In this document: positions 1 to 11,513 of the stretch, piece after piece
How positions within the stretch are numbered: the first letter of the stretch is position 1
Layout: every line of letters begins with the position of its first letter
Assembly (NCBI RefSeq): GCF_021730395.1
Contig: NC_069361.1
Coordinates: 77,757,001-77,821,000, forward strand
Length of the DNA: 64,000 nt
Direction: 5' to 3'
Origin: Mercenaria mercenaria
Lineage: Eukaryota > Mollusca > Bivalvia > Venerida > Veneridae
Position numbers and translations under genes: made by a program
Notes under the pieces: model-generated
Told to the model about the DNA's origin: nothing
The model's input: only the letters and a program-made list of their open reading frames with translations
Database searches by the model: none

Positions 1-970
1 TAGGTTTTGATTTTCGTTACATTTATTTCAAATTTGTAATTCGTCATGTAAAAACATGGACATTTTATATAATTCATCAATATATTTCTTTATTTTCTGT
101 TAAAGAAGTATATAATTCCAAGTGTATATCAAGACAACTGATCTATGAAAGTAGAAATAGATTTATCACGAATTTCGTAAAAAAAAAAACATCCAGAAAA
201 TTAGTTTCAGGGCTTTAAATATTGTGACTGTAATGTTGCACTCAGTATTTTTTCTATGCAATAACACTATTTTTTTCTATGCGATACCACTTTAAAACTA
301 GTGAAATAAATTAATGTCTACATCCTGTGTTTCTGTTAGATGAATCTGAGATTGTTCGATAATATCATTTTTTAATGAAATAGATTTTTTCATATGTTAG
401 CAATTATACCTGGAAATTATTCAGTATTAGAAAATTAAGAAATCTACTTTCGGAAAAATATAAACCACTACCATAACATACATGTATTTTGCAAAGTATT
501 AACGTGTTCTGGAAAACTAAAGTGTTTAAAAGTATGGCCGTATTCACATTTTTTTCCTTTCATAGCCATTTTTCGATTAAGTATCAGAAAATTACGTTTT
601 AAACTTATTTCAAACATTTTGTGACAAATATCTGGTAACAAAAGAATACATTTGTAATACGTTATTGTCAGGAACGCATGCTTAATTGTAAATTAACTGA
701 AAACCTAATAATAACTTAAATATGTCAAAATTCTTAAAACTGTTTTCCCTTTATTTGCATTTTTTGGATGAAAATTATGAAAATATGATTTTGCGTTATT
801 TTCATTATTTTTATCAGTTCCTTATTTTTTTCTGGTGACAACAGAATACAAATCTTTTCAGGAATTTATTTTTAGATCAAAACAAATCGGAAACCTTACA
901 TTAAATTATGTCAGTGTTTTCAAACTTGAGGAAGATCTTTCAATTGTTTTAAGTTGTTATAGAACATAAA

Positions 971-1207
971 TGAGCCGCGCCATGAGAAAACCAACATAGT
1001 GGCTTTGCGACCAGCATGGATCCAGACCAGCCTGCGCATCCGCGCAGTCTGGTCAGGATCCATGCTGTTCGCTAACAGTTTCTCCAATTCCAATAGGCTT
1101 TAAAAGCGAACAGCATGGAGCCTGACCAGACTGCGCGGATGCGCAGGCTGGTCTGGATCCATGCTGGTCGCAAAGCCACTATGTTGGTTTTCTCATGGCG
1201 CGGCTCA
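971..1207. repeat. 237-bp foldback element, copy 1
   Basis: A nearly perfect long inverted repeat lies inside the intron of Cys-rich gene A. The ends read TGAGCCGCGCCATGAG and its reverse complement. The two arms meet at a loop of about 20-30 nt near 1072-1098, and the transcript would form a hairpin of more than 100 bp. The same element occurs at 59375-59611 (also 237 bp) and, interrupted, at 59749-60977. Pseudogene C carries the homologous intron without it, so it inserted after the two copies split or was lost from C. No transposase is encoded, so it must move through an enzyme supplied elsewhere. No convincing target-site duplication is visible here. Confidence 0.85.
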
Positions 1208-1462
1208 AATGTTCAGACAGCTTTTCAGTCCCTTAGTCAGGTGTAAAATGCCGAATGTGCAACTGTTCTGTTCGAAACATACTTCAAAATAGGTATTTTG
1301 ATAAATATTCTGTCGACGATTTTGTTGAAATAAATAATATTTCGTTGTTAAAATTAAGATAGTCACCTTTTGTTATTGAATGGGATAATTACTTAATTGA
1401 AGCACACAAATATTTGTAAACAAGTCATTGAATTTTATATTTTATTTTTCGTCCTTTTCCAG

Positions 1463-1838
1463 GTGCTTTTGCAAGGCCGTAGCAGCCGACAATCACAATA
1501 ACGTCTTCCACGATTTTGGCACCATCGCAGAACATCGTAACTGGTTAACTGTCAGTTGCAGACGACTTCACGGCTGTTCTAGTAAATGCGACCAGAAAGT
1601 GAAAGAATGGGTGTGTAACCACCAAGCGGAGTGCAAAGCAAAGGCTAAGGGCAAGCATGTTGTTCCTTACTACACTGCCAGTGTATGTGGACATGGAGCA
1701 GGGAATAATCCCCGACCATGTGGATGTAACGAGGGCGGATTCGACAAAACAAGGAGGTGTCAGCTGCAATGTATTAGTAAAATATTCAGTCATGGACATG
1801 TTGCATTTTTAGAGTGTCTAAATCAATGCATCGCATAG
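1463..1838 (+). CDS. Cys-rich secreted protein, gene A, terminal exon (5' exon off window)
   Basis: This is the 3' coding exon of the cluster's 14-cysteine family. The acceptor TTTTCCAG precedes it, and its first base completes an Arg codon left open by exon 1, as in genes B, D and E. It encodes 124 residues ending in CLNQCIA and a TAG stop. All 14 cysteines match the intact copies, and about ten residues differ from gene B, mostly conservative. The window starts at the second base of the intron: its first bases, TAGGTTTTG, match the bases after the donor G in gene C. The signal-peptide exon is therefore just outside. At the aligned position of the siblings' poly(A) signal this copy reads CTAAAT instead of AATAAA, but another AATAAA lies at 1958-1963. 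Function unknown. The family matched no defensin, macin or toxin scaffold that I know. Confidence 0.85.
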
Positions 1839-2814
1839 TAATTTAAAGTTGTAATGAATTGTCAAACTGTTATTTCTCATACGAGTGAATGTTATTTATC
1901 TTTATGAAAATGTGTCCATTGTCGTTGACTAAATTTTATTTTTGTGAAATGAAAACAAATAAATGATTTTTTCTGAGCACCGAAATAGGATTATTCCATT
2001 TATTATTATAAAAAGTAGTAGCAGCAGCAGTATTCTGAGTCGGAGAACTACTAAGTATCCCACGCTGACCCTTACAGTATATATGATATGAAGTATAAAA
2101 AAGATTTAAGACACATATAAATGAATAATACCCAAACTGTTTTATCACAGCCTTTTGTATAATATATTGTAAGATCTAAAGTAAAAAGGATATTGCGTTT
2201 CACGAGTTTCCATCGCCTGTTCTAATAAATAATTTGGTTCTATCAGATTTCGGTTTTACGTAAGCACAGAGGTTGCAAACCTAGACTTGACTGTTTTAAA
2301 AAGTTACATATAAATATTGAATTGAACAAGTTCTTAAGCCATATTAATTTGGCATAGGAATGAAATATGTAATCAAATAAGGATATACTCTCTAGTGTTG
2401 AACCCGTATGGTATGCATGCTTTGTGCAAAGTTTACTTGGGACAACAGTATCCTATATTATATGTATTTTCATCTCATCATATCACAACACACAATGAAT
2501 TTCTGTAAATAAAATAGTTCCTTCTTATGACTTAAATTACAATTAAGGAATCTTTTATCCCCGAAATTAAGGTTATCCTATTTAATATCATTATTAGTCG
2601 TAGTAGAAGTATTGGCCGGAGAACTATCCCTTGTCGACCCTTACAGTATGTATGATATAAAGTATGAAAATAGATTCAAAATACATACGAATCAATAATT
2701 CTCAGACTGATTTATCATAGACTTTAAGACCCTAATTTTGTATAAATTATTGTAATACATAAATCTAAAGTTTTCGGTTTTACGTTAGCACAGTGTTTTG
2801 CGATATACTTGACT
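1839..2814. other. 3' flank of gene A, no gene seen
   Basis: This is the 3' UTR and downstream flank of gene A, AT-rich, with stop codons in all frames. It holds an internal near-duplication: a block about GGAGAACTA-TCCC-...-GACCCTTACAGTATATATGA occurs near 2040-2090 and again near 2618-2660. The homologous block follows genes B, C and D, so it is part of the duplicated gene unit. Confidence 0.6.
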
Positions 2815-3346
2815 GTTTTATACAGTATCATATATGGAAATGAACTATTTCATATAAGTTCTTTATTCATTTTGAGAACTTAGTAATGTTGATGTGATAT
2901 AGGAATGAAATATGTTTCCTGTCCCTCGGGATATATTTTGTAGCTAAATGAGGACATCCTCTCCAGTGTTTAAAATTCAACATGACGGCCGTCCAGAAAA
3001 GAAACTGAATGGGTGTGCCAAAATAGCATTAACGCATAAATGCGTTATAACCGTGTAAAAAGATATACGATCAGAAAAGACTGAAACCTATTATGTTTGA
3101 AAAAAAATCTAAGGTTTATGTTTTATTCGACATGCAGTTATTATGACCATTTTGTATTTCAGTTAGCCTGTATCAATTGTATTAACAAAGACCTACTTTA
3201 TAGAACAAAGCTATATCCAGGCAGCCAGACTGTCTCAATGTTAGCCGTGTTATCATTAAAATCTTAATTAAATGCATACCAGTCCAACAGGGTTTTTTCA
3301 GCTTTGGGACACGAGATTTTTTGTTTGCTTGTTTTTGTTTGTCTTT

Positions 3347-3368
3347 GTGTGCGTACGTGCGTGCGTGC

Positions 3369-3404
<36 letters not shown>
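3347..3404. repeat. (GT)n microsatellite
   Basis: Alternating GT with interspersed GTGC units, the purest part at about 3372-3404. The short reading frame across it is an artefact of the repeat. Confidence 0.95.
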
Positions 3405-3409
<5 letters not shown>

Positions 3410-4428
3410 ATTTTACACGCAAACATGCATCTTCCATCTACTGATCAATTCTATACAGGTAATAAACTTATGTGGGCAACTATTAGCAAATAACGCATAA
3501 ATCTTTGTGATCGACTACCCAGCAAGTTCCACACAATTTATAAATCATACGAAATGGAACATTGCTGCATGCAAGCTTCAGAATGCTTTCATTTATCGAC
3601 AAAATGAATTGTCATTTTGGTCTTATCAATATTACGAAATGACATGGTAGAATAATTGTGCAGGGCAAAGAAGTCGTGAATAAGGTATTTTAAGATTGCT
3701 TCTAAATGAATAATATTAAACAACGTCAGAAGAGTAGTGGTCCATTGTACGTTCATATTGTTTATAAATATTCTTGGAAAGACACGTACTGTTAAAGGTA
3801 AAGAATTTACTCTGATAATATTTCTTTACATTATTTCCAGCCATCATAAACGGGTTAAACAGAACTTTTACCATTCGAGGAGTGTGCTGAATTACCACAT
3901 GACTCCTCATATATTTCGCTGGTACAGAGTCTGTGTTAAATGACAAGTCTATATTCAATACAAGTTTATTGTGCTAATAAGTAAAATAAAAATGAAAAAT
4001 ATATCTGTAAAAATTAATTTATAATGTCGTGTAATAAAACACTTATTGTATGGCGTGCAGGCCAAGACTATTGGCTCTCGGTATTTGGGCAAAAGTTTTT
4101 ACTGTTGATTGGTAAGCCATTCAATAAGTTTACATTATTTAAAACAGAGAACAAAAAAAAATCCAGCCAAATAATTATACATGCTTTCCACAAGAAATTA
4201 TTTTTATGACATCTACTGATATAATATAGGCCCTACCAACCTTATAATACTATGACAATTTAACAATAAATTATGATTTTTTGAAAAATATGTACATGTA
4301 TATTATAATTTAATCATATATAGAGAGATATATTTTCACAAAGTATAGCAATGTTACTTCAAAAGTAGAACAATTCATGACTTTTCACTAACTTAAGAAC
4401 ACATGCATTTTAGAAAAAGAGTCTTTTT

Positions 4429-4662
4429 CTAATTTACAGATTGATATTTAGGTTTGCATTCCATCTGTCCGTCCGTTTGGAAAGTCTTTCGGCAACAACA
4501 AAAATGCTCGCGGGAGCTATTGCAACTAGAAAGCAATAATGAGATAAGAGAGTATTTTTGTTTTTTGTTAATTAAAAAAAATGTACAAGCTATGGCGGTG
4601 ATCACAACAATAATCCACAAAAGTAAAGCTCCTGCAATGAAGAAAACTGAAGAAATGTTCAT
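4429..4662 (-). CDS. Possible small single-pass membrane protein, unrecognised
   Basis: A 77-codon frame starts at ATG (4662-4660) and has a strongly hydrophobic stretch at about residues 5-32 (GALLLWIIVVITAIACTFFL). A basic, Cys-containing tail follows (HFCCCRK). The inverted paralogous segment keeps the first 33 or so codons at 36353 onward with mostly conservative changes (MNISSVFF, then GAL.LWIIVVI.AIACTFFLI), but its tail runs in a different frame and ends early. Conserved hydrophobicity in two copies argues weakly for a real exon. No domain is recognised, and no promoter or splice site was established. Confidence 0.25.
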   Translation of the reverse strand: MNISSVFFIAGALLLWIIVVITAIACTFFLINKKQKYSLISLLLSSCNSSREHFCCCRKTFQTDGQMECKPKYQSVN

Positions 4663-4780
4663 GAAACCGGAAGTGTTCGGTACATACCGAAGAATATTCC
4701 TCCGGCCAATAATCGATAGCGGTCAGATTTTCTATATAGAAATAAGAAGGGCATGTACACATTTTACTTAATAACAAAAT

Positions 4781-6765
4781 TACTAAAAATAAGAAACCTT
4801 AGGTGCAAACATATTACCAAAGTTCAACATTTGATTCATCACAAGATTTTTTTTAATTAAATTTTATCTTAATTTTTGATTCGTTCTTCGCATGAAGTTT
4901 GATGCCATCATTTCGTCATTTTTTCCCTTCTTTGTTTCCATATAAAATGTGCAAAAATCTCATACATGCGTTTCTTCAAAGCATTTTTTTTTGTATAAAA
5001 CCATTGATATGAAAGCTTAGGTGCAAGAACTTTCCTACTCTCATTGAATTTTTCTTTTGAATGATATTTATTTCATTTGTGAAATAAAATTTGATTTCGT
5101 TCGCAGACGGTTTATTTCCACTAATTTCGAAGAAAATTAACTTCAGCGCGAAGTTGTTGTTGTAGCGTCATAAGCAGACGATATTATAGTATGCCCCGTG
5201 AACATGCGGTATTGTGATCAAAAGGTTAAAGTAATGATTTAATCATTTAATGTAATTTTACTTCGCGAGTAATTCATTTTGTGTTAATATCACAAAACAA
5301 TATAAGATAAATATTGCATTTTAATATTTCGGTTCTAAAAGAAAGAGATGCGCATTTCTTCTTATGTTGTTGTTCTCACCTTATTTCATATACATTTAAA
5401 TATCAAGTGTCAATTATGCCAATTATGTCAATTAAACATTAAAAGAGATAGCTTTCCCATCGACCCTTGGATCACAAATGCAACTGTCGTAAAAAGTAAA
5501 ATACCCGAATTTTTGTACATATTTTACTTAATAAATTTGAGTAAATAAATTAAAGCTGGAAAATATGTCCGGAGCATTTTTTTTGTGTACAAGAATGTTT
5601 TGCAATGCGAATAATATCTGCATTTAAAACAGAATTGAATTTTACTTCAGTAACTTAATGATATATTTTTGTTTCGTGAACATTTTACCTGGTTTCATGA
5701 TCTTTTCAGTTATCATAAATGTCGTCGTGATTAACTTACTTTCATAATTTATTGTACATGTTCAATTCAAGATAATTTTACATGAAACAAATTTCTATAT
5801 AGAAGTAATAAAATGCTGTATGCATCACGCATTTAATACTTTTTATTGGACTTGTAATAAAACTTGCCAATTACCTCTAATAAGGAACGTTAAAACAACA
5901 CAGACGATTATAATACTGATAAGGCTATAATTGCGTTTGAATTTAATACGGGTATTTGTTTTGTAATTACAAGGTAAAATTATCATGCGATTTTAATCTT
6001 TTGCATATTTTTATTTTGCAAACAGTTTTCATATATGGTGGAATATGTGTAGTTATATTAAAATGAATAATGTCTGCCTGGATACGGCAAAATACCTGTA
6101 CCACGCTGATTGCCACTATCTTTTTTTTTTTTTTTAAATTTTACAAACATACCATAATTTTCGATTCATTAAACTTCCTATTTTGTCTATATGTTAAGAA
6201 TTACTGAATTGATATACGTGTGATGTTCAACCATTTCAGATTAAAATAATTCAAAACCTACACCTGTGTAATTATAAATTGTAAACAGCTGTTTAAAAAA
6301 AACAACAACAACAAAATAACTTACGTATGTATTTTTGTGACATAAGAATGGACGTAGTAGTGGCAGCAGGTATAATACATATCAATCAGACAATTTTAAA
6401 ATATATTCGTCAAGTTTATTAGTATTTTATGACTTCCCTGTTTGATATTTGTCTTTGTTTTCCTTTTTTTGGACAAGAATGTGTTATGGCCGTAAAAGTT
6501 TTAAAATCGGATAAAACATGGTTCGATCTTCTTTTTTTTGTTGTGTGTGGATGGGGGGGGGGGGGGGGTGAAGGGGCGGGTGGGTACCTAGGTCTTTTAC
6601 ACAATTATACTTAAAGACAGCGTTATTTAAAACAATGTAAAATCAGATCATATTTCTTAAATATATATGTCAGATTTTATTTTTCAACGACAGCATATTT
6701 TATATATGGGAGACGCCGTAAAAATATCAATGCTAGTGCTATATAAATATAAATATGTCTATGGG
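4781..6765. other. AT-rich intergenic DNA, no gene seen
   Basis: No convincing coding frame, RNA gene or bounded element was found. There is a T run near 6120-6136 and a G run of 16 at 6553-6568. Short frames across these runs are artefacts of the repeats. Confidence 0.6.
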
Positions 6766-6960
6766 TACGAACCTCCTTTTTTCTAGAGATTAAGGGTCAT
6801 TTACATTTCAGATTGGTTGAAAATGAAAAAAAATAAATAAATAAAAGGACTCATCGATATTTTGCCTTTAACTTGAATCTAAATGGTTTACCAGTAGCAA
6901 TGTTCAGCCGATTTGTTACATTGTTTTTCGAAAACATGTTAAAATATACATTCTTCTTAT
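6766..6960 (+). mobile_element. Internal fragment related to the 7366-8325 foldback element
   Basis: Starting near GGGTACGAACCTCC, this stretch parallels 7456-7640. It shares CTAGAGATTAAGGG, CATTTACATTT, ATCTAAATGGTTTAC and CCGATTTGTTACATT, in the same order and with more divergence. It lacks the terminal palindromes. I read it as an older, truncated relative of the intact copy 600 bp away. Confidence 0.65.
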
Positions 6961-7365
6961 AAAAGAATATGTATGAAAATAATTTTATATGAAAATATGG
7001 TTTTTATTGCTGATAGATATGATCTATTGATATAAAAATAAATTTAATTATTATAAAATAACATGTTAAAAATGCTATGGTTCAGAAAATTACATATTAA
7101 ATTCTTATGTATTTTAATTCTAGGTATTTTATTAACATTGTGTTAATAGTTTTAAATTGACTGATAGGTTTTAATTATGCATTGTCTCTTGTAGCTCTGT
7201 ATAGAGCGGCTGTGTACTTTTTATTTGTTAAATAATTGTCTATGTTATATGTATATGATGTATACAGATGAGACGTAAATAAAAGAATAAATAAATATTA
7301 AACATTCATTTGATAAAAATGACTTCTTTTATTTCTAATGAAAAATCCCTTTTCCATAATTTGTA

Positions 7366-8325
7366 GGAAGTGTCTAGGGGTACGGATCCGTACCTCTAGA
7401 ATCTGATTCTAGAGGTACGGATCCGTACCTCTAGACAAGCCTGTTGGGGGTTTTCTAGGGGTACGGACCTCCGATTTTCTAGAGATTAAGGGACATTTAC
7501 ATTTAAAATTTTGTTAAAATGAAATAACAATTAAGGATTCATCAGAATTCACCTTAAACTTGGATCTAAATGGTTTACAGATAACAACGTTCACCCGATT
7601 TGTTACATTTTCTTTCGAAACGTAAATAACCGAGGAGCACCGATTAAATCATGAGGATTCGAACTGGCAGAAAAAAAAAGATATAAAGATTAAACAAAAA
7701 AAAATGTTAAATATCTTGGGGAAAAGAACTATTTTTAATGATAATTAACCCTTATGGTATTTATGTTTTCCACACATTTGCTAGCCGTTACGAGATACAA
7801 GGGACGTTTTCACAAACAGCTTCTTTCACTTAATGTTGGTTAATTGATTATTAAACAATCAGTTCCGTGCCGATTATCATTATATCTTGTTAAATAACAA
7901 AATAAATAGGTGCATATTATTATGCTTAATTTATTTTTTTTCTGCTGAATTTCAAATAGAATTCATTTAAGGGTTACAAGCACTCATTTATCTGTTATCA
8001 ACAGTTTATTTTACAACAAACTTATCGGCACGGAACAGTTTATTCATTTGGAGTTCCTCGGTTATTTAGGTTTTGAAAGAGAAGGTAAACAATCTGGTGA
8101 ACACTGGTATCTGTAAACCATTTAGATCCAAGTTTTAAGTGAACACTGGTTAAGTCTAATTTTATATTTCATTTTCAACAAAATTTAAGATATATATAAC
8201 CCTACATACCTAGAAAAGGGAGGTCCGTACCCCTAGAAAACCCCTAACAGGTTTGTCTAGAGGTACGGATCCGTACCTCTAGAATCAGATTCTAGAGGTA
8301 CGGATCCGTACCCCTAGACACTTCC
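7366..8325. mobile_element. 960-bp foldback element with 9-bp target duplication (Mutator-like)
   Basis: The element starts GGAAGTGTCTAGGGGTACGG and ends with the exact reverse complement. It is flanked on both sides by TAATTTGTA (7357-7365 and 8326-8334), a perfect 9-bp target duplication. The terminal inverted repeats are long: the outer 100 bp are nearly identical, and homology continues inward for about 280 bp per side (CTAAATGGTTTAC and CCGAGGA landmarks). Each end also contains its own palindromes built on GGTACGGATCCGTACC. A further inverted pair near 7860 and 8025 (GTTCCGTGCCGATTATC type) continues the symmetry. Long inverted repeats with a 9-bp duplication are the hallmark of Mutator-like elements. 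No transposase frame is present, so it is non-autonomous. The perfect duplication suggests a fairly recent insertion. Confidence 0.8.
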
Positions 8326-8636
8326 TAATTTGTAACTCCAGTGATAATTGAAGCTTGTTTAATTATCTTATGAAAAACCTTCCCTTTTATTACACTTGAT
8401 ATTGAAATAAACATCCAGGTGACAATACCCGGAGGCAGTAGATGTCGACATCGCAATACCGGTCACCTGTTACCAATACCAAATAGCTGTTGTCTCCCCT
8501 GATATCGATTTTCTGCAATATCGGTCATGAGGTCAATTCTTCCTCATGAGATGGCAATAAATAGTATTTTGTTACATTTCAAAAATATTTCAATGCAAGG
8601 AACTCTAACAATTTCCTAGTTTCCGTCTCTGTTTGT

Positions 8637-9015
8637 TTTGGGTTTAACGCCTTCGTTTTTAACAGTATTTCAGTTATGTAACGGCGGGCAGTTAACCTAA
8701 CCAGTGTTGCTACCCGCCCGTTTAGCTCAATAGGGAGAGCGCCGATCTACGGATCGCGGGATCGTGATTTCGATCCTCGGGCGGGCCGTATTTTCTCAGT
8801 GACCAGTGTTCATGGATTCAGTACCCCTACAAACCTGTTCTCTGCAAGTCACTGCCAACTTCCCACATGAATTGGAGGTGGATGACGAATGACTTCAGAC
8901 ACAATGTCTTTTATCAAGTTGTCACGGAGAACATGCGCCTCGACCGAGGATGGAACTCATGATCCTGCGATCTGTAGATTTGCGCTCTTCCTATTGACTT
9001 AAACGGGATGTCTCT
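8637..9015. mobile_element. Composite SINE with two opposed tRNA-like heads
   Basis: A tRNA-like head with A-box and B-box character (GCCCGTTTAGCTCAATAGGG near 8718; TTCGATCC near 8778) points right. A second related head points left at about 8935-9010 (GGAACTCATGATCC). Between them lies the conserved body TGCCAACTTCCCACATGAAT, also seen at 31.9 kb and 36.0 kb. The heads share sequence but are not functional tRNAs: the anticodon stem does not close well. I read this as a SINE interrupted by, or recombined with, an inverted copy. Confidence 0.65.
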
Positions 9016-9959
9016 GTAGCCTTACAATAGAACAGGATGTCGTGGGTTGTTCCCTGGCCACGTTATATCAAAAGGCGCTCAGCATCGGGATGATGTAGGT
9101 TCGCTCCACGACTGCTTTAAAATTATTATACAGACATGGAAATGGCGTGCAGCTTTACAAGAAAATTTTTCTTCTTTTCTCTTTCCTCGTAGCGATGTAT
9201 ACCAACAGGAATGTGGTGTCGATTGTGATAAATTTAAGTTTCATAATCGATATCTTATTTATACTATAACAAGCACTTTTCCGCAAGTTTGTTTCAATGT
9301 ATGGAACTCTTTTATTTCTCGGTTGTGACTCGATATTGTGGGAAGGCTGCCTGGATACGTTATACCAAAAACGTGAAAATTGCAATAACAACAACAACAA
9401 CAATAACAACAATTACTTATTATATTTATTTGCAATCAGGTTACATAATAGTAACAACATGATTAAATACATTCTTCAGACTGTAGGGGTGTATTACAAC
9501 AGACATATAATATTCAAAAAATATTTCGGACAGACAAAGGTGTTATACAATATTTAAAATACAATACACACACACATATATATATATGGGGACAGTGGTG
9601 TTCTTTTAGCTCATCTACATAGAGGAAAAATAACTAAAGCAACGAAGTTAATCAAATTTGGTTGTAAGGTAACATTGTCAAGTATATTTATTTAGTTTTA
9701 TTTCTTTCTTTTTTTTCATAAGCTAGCTATTTATTGAGTACTAGTAATGAAAGTTCCAAGCCATATTAATGATTGGACGTTAATAGATAGCGGAATTTAA
9801 ATCACCAAAGGGTCTTCAGAAAACAGCATATCAGTATCTAGCACTTCAAAATTTGTGAAATATTTAAAACAATTCCCTGTAGCTGCAATATAATCTATAG
9901 TGTAGAGGTATCTCTAAATGTAAATTTTCCAATTATACAATCTATTGCATTTGCATAAT
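9016..9959. other. Intergenic with SINE fragments and simple repeats
   Basis: Two diverged copies of the SINE domain around 'CGTTATACCAAAAACGT' lie near 9030-9080 and 9335-9375. There is a short (AAC)n run at 9385-9413 and a CA/TA run near 9567-9588. No coding sequence is supported. Confidence 0.5.
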
Positions 9960-11513
9960 TCTAAAAATTTAAGACCCAGCGCATTTGTCTTGGTATCTTT
10001 AGGTGTTCTTTTTAATGGAATATTCTCACTAATCAGGTAATCAATCTGTAGAATTAATATCGCTCATAAACTCCTCGTCTAAATCAAAATGTTTTTCAAG
10101 AAAATCATCAAAAACTACAAAATCAGGAAAATTTGTAGTATGTCCATTGGCATCGCCGAGTATAATACAATATTTATAACTACTACATTTAACAGAAACT
10201 TCAATTTCAAAATTAAAAAATTCATCCTCAATATAAAAACGTGATTGTTGCAGGGGATATATATAGCCCCGAGAATCAAATCGTCACCAAAGTTACTCAA
10301 GACAGATTTTCCAAGTTTCATCCAAAAAACAAATTCGCAGTCAGTTTTTAAGATTTCTACAAATTCTTTGATTGAGTTTTTAACAAAATATCCAATACCA
10401 CCAGATTTACATATATATGCCTCATTGCGTGGTTTTGAATAAAATGTATAACCGGGGATTTGTATAACGTCATAAAGAATCAACTTTAGTTTCGTAAATA
10501 CAAAAAAATAAAATGTCGTAGTTCTGTATCAATTCAATGAATTTTGGGTAATTACATTTACTTTTGAGACCGCATACATTTAAACTTCCAATATTTAAAA
10601 CATTTTTACCTGCATGTTTCCCAGTATTAATCTTAATACCTGCAGATTCGCCAATATCACTGTTATTACAGGTAGGATTCCAAGTATCAGTATTGTTGCC
10701 AATAGAATTGACAATATCAGTATTATTGCAAGTAGAGTTGACTATTATAGTATTATTACCAGAAAAATTGCCAATATCAATATTATTACCCGTAGAATTG
10801 TCAATATCAATATTATTACCCGTAGAATTGCCAATATCAATAGTACTGTAGCAGTTCAAATCTACATGACATGTTTTGCTTTTACATAGCTTTTCATCAT
10901 TCATAGAGCTTGGTAAATCAATGCAGGTTGCTGTAGAATAGTTGATACAAGTAGTATTTCTTATTTTGTCTTTCCCGAGTTGATATGAATAATAGTCACA
11001 CATTACATTTCTAAAAGAACAAGGCTTATTTAAACACATTTAACATAGAAACACATCTCTGGTGTATGTACTGTTTTCAGCGCTAAAATTTCCATTAAAA
11101 ACATTATTGACAATAACTGTGCTCGCGTCGGTTAACGAATCAGTGCAAGTAGGCACTGTCCCCGTCACGTACTAGTCAAATGGACTCCTATCATCTTGCC
11201 TGGGTTCTATAGCCTCTGTGGCTACTACTGGATCCAAATTGTTCAAAAGTGGATTCGAGGGCACGATCTCGGAGGACCCGGTCTTATTTGGTACGGGACC
11301 CTTGTCGCGGGCTGATGTAGAGGTTGTCGTTACCATGGGTGCTTGTCCGACAGGTTGATCGTCTGTCAAGCATGGCAGTGATCCACTACCAAGAGGGGAT
11401 GGTGGTGTGTTGCGCATAGAGTGCGGATGTGTAGGGCTAGAGCCCGGATGAAGGGTGGTCATGCTGGTAGTAGCCTCCTCTTCTAGAGAAAGATCATTCG
11501 AATCACTGCACAT
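9960..11513 (-). mobile_element. LINE fragment: endonuclease N-terminus plus Asn-rich leader
   Basis: On the minus strand, 11039-10470 encodes an Asn-rich leader of about ten repeats of the type GNNxDIxNST, followed by the start of an APE-type endonuclease (LNIGSLNVCGLKSK, then ELIQNYDILFFC.YETK). The domain continues in another frame at 10483-10115 (IPGYTFYSKPRN, then GGIGYFVKN). This is the usual order at the start of non-LTR retrotransposon ORF2. A Ser/Thr/Pro-rich frame at 11513-11172 may belong to the same element. No reverse transcriptase follows, so the copy is truncated as well as frameshifted. Clade not determined; CR1/L2-like elements are likely from the wording of the endonuclease. 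Confidence 0.7.

Larger units (their letters stand above)
2815..4780 (+). repeat. Inverted segmental duplication, arm 1 (partner 36335-38695)
   Basis: This segment reads as the reverse complement of 36335-38695 with scattered substitutions and small gaps. Landmarks shared in inverse order are the block near 2910 ending in CTCGGGATATATTTTGTAG, the GACGGCCGTCCAG block near 2985, the CCAAGACTATTGGCTCTCGG block near 4062, and the small membrane-protein reading frame at 4429-4662. The first 200 bp are the downstream flank of the Cys-rich gene unit. The partner therefore once belonged to an inverted gene copy whose coding part is now absent from 38.7 kb onward. Confidence 0.8.

Noticed and set aside
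1463-1838. Assignment of the Cys-rich family to big defensins, macins or con-ikot-ikot-type peptides
   Set aside because: Cysteine number and spacing do not fit any of them as I know them, so the family is left unnamed.
8718-8790. Functional tRNA gene
   Set aside because: A and B boxes are present, but the anticodon arm does not form a proper 5-bp stem with a 7-nt loop, and the sequence continues into a SINE body. The same holds for 28593, 25725, 23705 and 43550.
10564-10889. Plus-strand frames with repeated ISILLPVELP-like units
   Set aside because: Antisense shadow of the Asn-rich leader of the minus-strand LINE fragment.
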